From positions 1 through 16,309 of the forward strand of contig CAAENH010000030.1 of assembly GCA_900757295.1 (NCBI GenBank): DNA of 16,309 nucleotides. Direction: 5' to 3'. This DNA is from Bacilli bacterium. Its GTDB lineage: Bacteria > Bacillota_I > Bacilli_A > RF39 > UBA660. The position numbers and the translations under genes were made by a program. The notes beneath the pieces were generated by a model. The model searched no databases. It was not told where the DNA came from and saw only the letters and a list, made by a program, of their open reading frames with translations. Shown here in pieces: positions 14,981 to 16,309 of the stretch. The number at the start of each line of letters is the position of its first letter. The first letter of the stretch is position 1.

Positions 14981-15289
14981 ATGGGAAATTATTTAATACC
15001 AGCGAATTCAAAAAAATCAATGCTGATTTTAGGGGTATTCAATTATATTGATCTAATAATATTTGCAATTGGTGTTACAGTTACACTAGCATTATTATTC
15101 ATAATAAGATCTAGTAATATTTGGCTAATGTGCCTAGTTATATCTCCAGCATTGATTTCGGCTTTTTTGGTAATGCCAGTACCTTATTATCATAATATAC
15201 TGACTTTACTGACAAATATTCATTTGTTTATTACAAGACCTAGAAGATATCGTTGGAGAGGATGGTGTGCTAATGGCAAACACAACTAG
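14981..15289 (+). CDS. prgI: PrgI-family (VirB3-like) T4SS membrane protein
   Basis: PrgI/VirB3 proteins are small inner-membrane subunits that bind the VirB4 ATPase in conjugation systems. The 102 residues contain an N-terminal P-x-N-x-K-K element, two membrane helices (about 21-42 and 46-68) and a basic aromatic end (RPRRYRWRGW), the usual PrgI outline. It follows the TrbL-like gene by eleven bases with an AGGAGGA site. The first VirB4-like frame begins inside its last codons, a gene order common in Gram-positive conjugative elements. Confidence 0.8.
   Translation: MGNYLIPANSKKSMLILGVFNYIDLIIFAIGVTVTLALLFIIRSSNIWLMCLVISPALISAFLVMPVPYYHNILTLLTNIHLFITRPRRYRWRGWCANGKHN
15255..15265 (+). promoter_or_regulatory. 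Ribosome-binding site inside prgI that decides the next start
   Basis: GGAGAGGATGG ends 7 bases before ATG 15273. It would leave only one base before the alternative GTG 15267, so the ATG is the better start. Confidence 0.55.
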
Positions 15290-15827
15290 TATATCTAGAT
15301 ATTCAGAAGACTGGATTCCAGTAAAAAATATAATGAACGGAATGATTGAACTTGATAATGGTCAATTTGTTACCGGAGTAAAAATTGAATCAAAAGATAT
15401 TTTTATAATGGATCAACAAACTCAAAATAATGTTATTATGGGAATGAGAAATTTCTATAATATGATTGATTATGAATTTTGGTTGGTTATTGCTGATAGA
15501 CCAGTTGACATAAATTTGTATTTATCTCAACTTCAAGTTTTATATTCTAGAACTTTAGACCCTGCTAAAAGAAAACTTATAAATCAAGATATAAATAAAG
15601 CAAATATGTTTATGAGTTCAGAATTAAGTGTAGTAGACACAGAATACTACATAATGTTTAAAGATAAAAAACAAGATGTAATTCAAAAGAGATTGCATAA
15701 CATAATTACAGGTTTAGCAAATGCCGGTGTTAATTCAGCACAAGCATCTAATTCAGATTTAAGAATGCTACTTGATAATTTCTTAAATGGGGGAGTAACT
15801 ACTAATTTTGGAACGGTGATGGGATAA
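15273..15827 (+). CDS. VirB4 N-terminal-domain-like protein (separate frame)
   Basis: The product is 184 aa from ATG 15273. The order 'WIPVKNIMNGMIELDNGQF' then a hydrophobic V-x-I-E-x-x-D-I pattern, a 'Q.n.vi.gmrnfyn'-like helix and an 'fwlviadrpvD' strand resembles the extreme N-terminus of VirB4/TraE-type conjugation ATPases. No Walker motifs are present and none are expected in this part. It overlaps prgI by 17 bases, and its TAA overlaps the next ATG (TAATG, 15825-15829), so three genes are coupled. Either VirB4 is naturally encoded as two polypeptides here, or an ancestral gene has split. The alternative GTG 15267 adds two residues. Confidence 0.65.
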   Translation: MANTTSISRYSEDWIPVKNIMNGMIELDNGQFVTGVKIESKDIFIMDQQTQNNVIMGMRNFYNMIDYEFWLVIADRPVDINLYLSQLQVLYSRTLDPAKRKLINQDINKANMFMSSELSVVDTEYYIMFKDKKQDVIQKRLHNIITGLANAGVNSAQASNSDLRMLLDNFLNGGVTTNFGTVMG

Positions 15828-16309
15828 TGAATATAAAAAGTGAAATAGCACCAAAAGGTATGCAATTTAAAACTACAGAATTTATGATTAGTGATAAATA
15901 TGCTACTATTTTAACAGTAGTAAGCTTTCCTAAGTATATTGATCATGGATATTTATCAAATCTAACAAGTATTTCTGGTATTAAAGTAGTTATTAAACAT
16001 ATTCCTATCCAATTTTCAACAATGTCTAAAATGCTTAATAAAGAAATAGCTGATTTAAAAGTTAGATATCAAAGAGAACATGACAGAACTACTCAAGAAA
16101 GAATTCGTCAAGATTATGAATCTATAGAACAGTTTGTTTCTATGCTAGCTGCAACACAATCTAAAATTTTTGATTTTCAAATGCATATTATGATTACTGC
16201 AGATAGTAAAGAACAACTAGATATGAAAAAAATACAAGTACGTAGTTTCTTAGATGCCATGGGAATGAGAGGAATTCCTTTGATGTTTGAACAAGAAAAA
16301 GTTTTAAAA
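15827..16309 (+). CDS. VirB4/TraE-family T4SS ATPase, 5' part (runs off the window)
   Basis: ATG 15827 opens a frame of 161 codons that is still open at the right edge. Visible features: a short beta-rich start, the segment 'ilTVvsfPkyid.gyLs.l..isgikv.ikhipi' typical of the middle of VirB4 N-terminal regions, a charged coiled helix (KEIADLKVRYQREHDRTTQE), and a strand 'mhImITadskeqLd.kk.qvrsfLdamGm' before what should become the ATPase domain. Walker A and B would lie beyond the window. Identification rests on this pattern and on the preceding PrgI- and TrbL-like genes. It is the likely motor of the T4SS-like apparatus. The start overlaps the stop of the upstream gene. Confidence 0.7.
   Translation, partial: MNIKSEIAPKGMQFKTTEFMISDKYATILTVVSFPKYIDHGYLSNLTSISGIKVVIKHIPIQFSTMSKMLNKEIADLKVRYQREHDRTTQERIRQDYESIEQFVSMLAATQSKIFDFQMHIMITADSKEQLDMKKIQVRSFLDAMGMRGIPLMFEQEKVLK

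Noticed and set aside
1..16309. UGA read as tryptophan (Mycoplasma-type code)
   Set aside because: UGA ends the genes at 806, 9533 and 11041, with sensible downstream starts, and Trp codons are TGG throughout.
1..16309. CRISPR arrays, tRNA or rRNA genes, insertion sequences
   Set aside because: No regularly spaced repeats, cloverleaf-like sequence, rRNA-like blocks or transposase frames were seen on either strand.

Overview
The window is chromosome-like DNA from a very AT-rich bacterium. Every supported gene is on the + strand. TGA, TAA and TAG all act as stops and Trp is TGG, so the code is standard rather than Mycoplasma-like. Shine-Dalgarno sites are of the GGAGG/AGGTGA type and the promoters have canonical TTGxxx-17-TATAAT spacing. 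There is no secretin gene, no outer-membrane lipoprotein gene and no other sign of a second membrane. This suggests a low-GC, single-membrane Firmicute, possibly one of the uncultured gut Bacilli/Mollicutes-related lineages. That placement is inference; no marker gene is present.

Layout. (1) 1-8151 is one apparent transcription unit, with a promoter at 44-72 and a terminator at 8124-8151. It encodes two secreted, Cys-containing proteins of unknown family (234 aa membrane-anchored and 1000 aa), a TadE-like minor pilin candidate, then CpaB/RcpC, TadA ATPase, TadB and TadC. This is the cytoplasmic and membrane core of a Tad (type IVc) pilus or secretion machine. (2) 8152-8520 is a 369-base gap without an intact gene. 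It holds a promoterless pilin-like cassette, a broken inverted copy of the same pilin sequence, small palindromes and a strong promoter (8452-8480). (3) 8521-11041 encodes two small pilin candidates with the same N-terminal decapeptide, two paralogous TadE-like proteins and a TadZ/CpaE-like ATPase-fold protein with a degenerate P-loop. (4) 11038-11479 is a single-gene unit with its own promoter and terminator, encoding a small VirB2/TrbC-like protein with two membrane segments. (5) From a new promoter (11490-11518) to the right edge lie a secreted ectodomain fused to the same VirB2-like domain, a TrbL/VirB6-like polytopic protein, a PrgI/VirB3-like protein and two consecutive VirB4-like reading frames, the second running off the window.

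The most notable point is that a Tad pilus locus and the membrane core of a type IV secretion (conjugation-like) system sit head to tail, in the same direction, with only short gaps. Either the organism uses a composite Tad/T4SS envelope machine, or a conjugative element lies next to the Tad operon. The second notable point is the pilin-cassette region at 8170-8406. It resembles a silent donor or recombination scar: it has a 39-bp exact match to the expressed pilin and lacks a promoter, ribosome-binding site and leader codons. A recurring theme is cysteine in predicted extracellular segments of the surface proteins and pilins, which suggests disulfide-stabilised surface structures.
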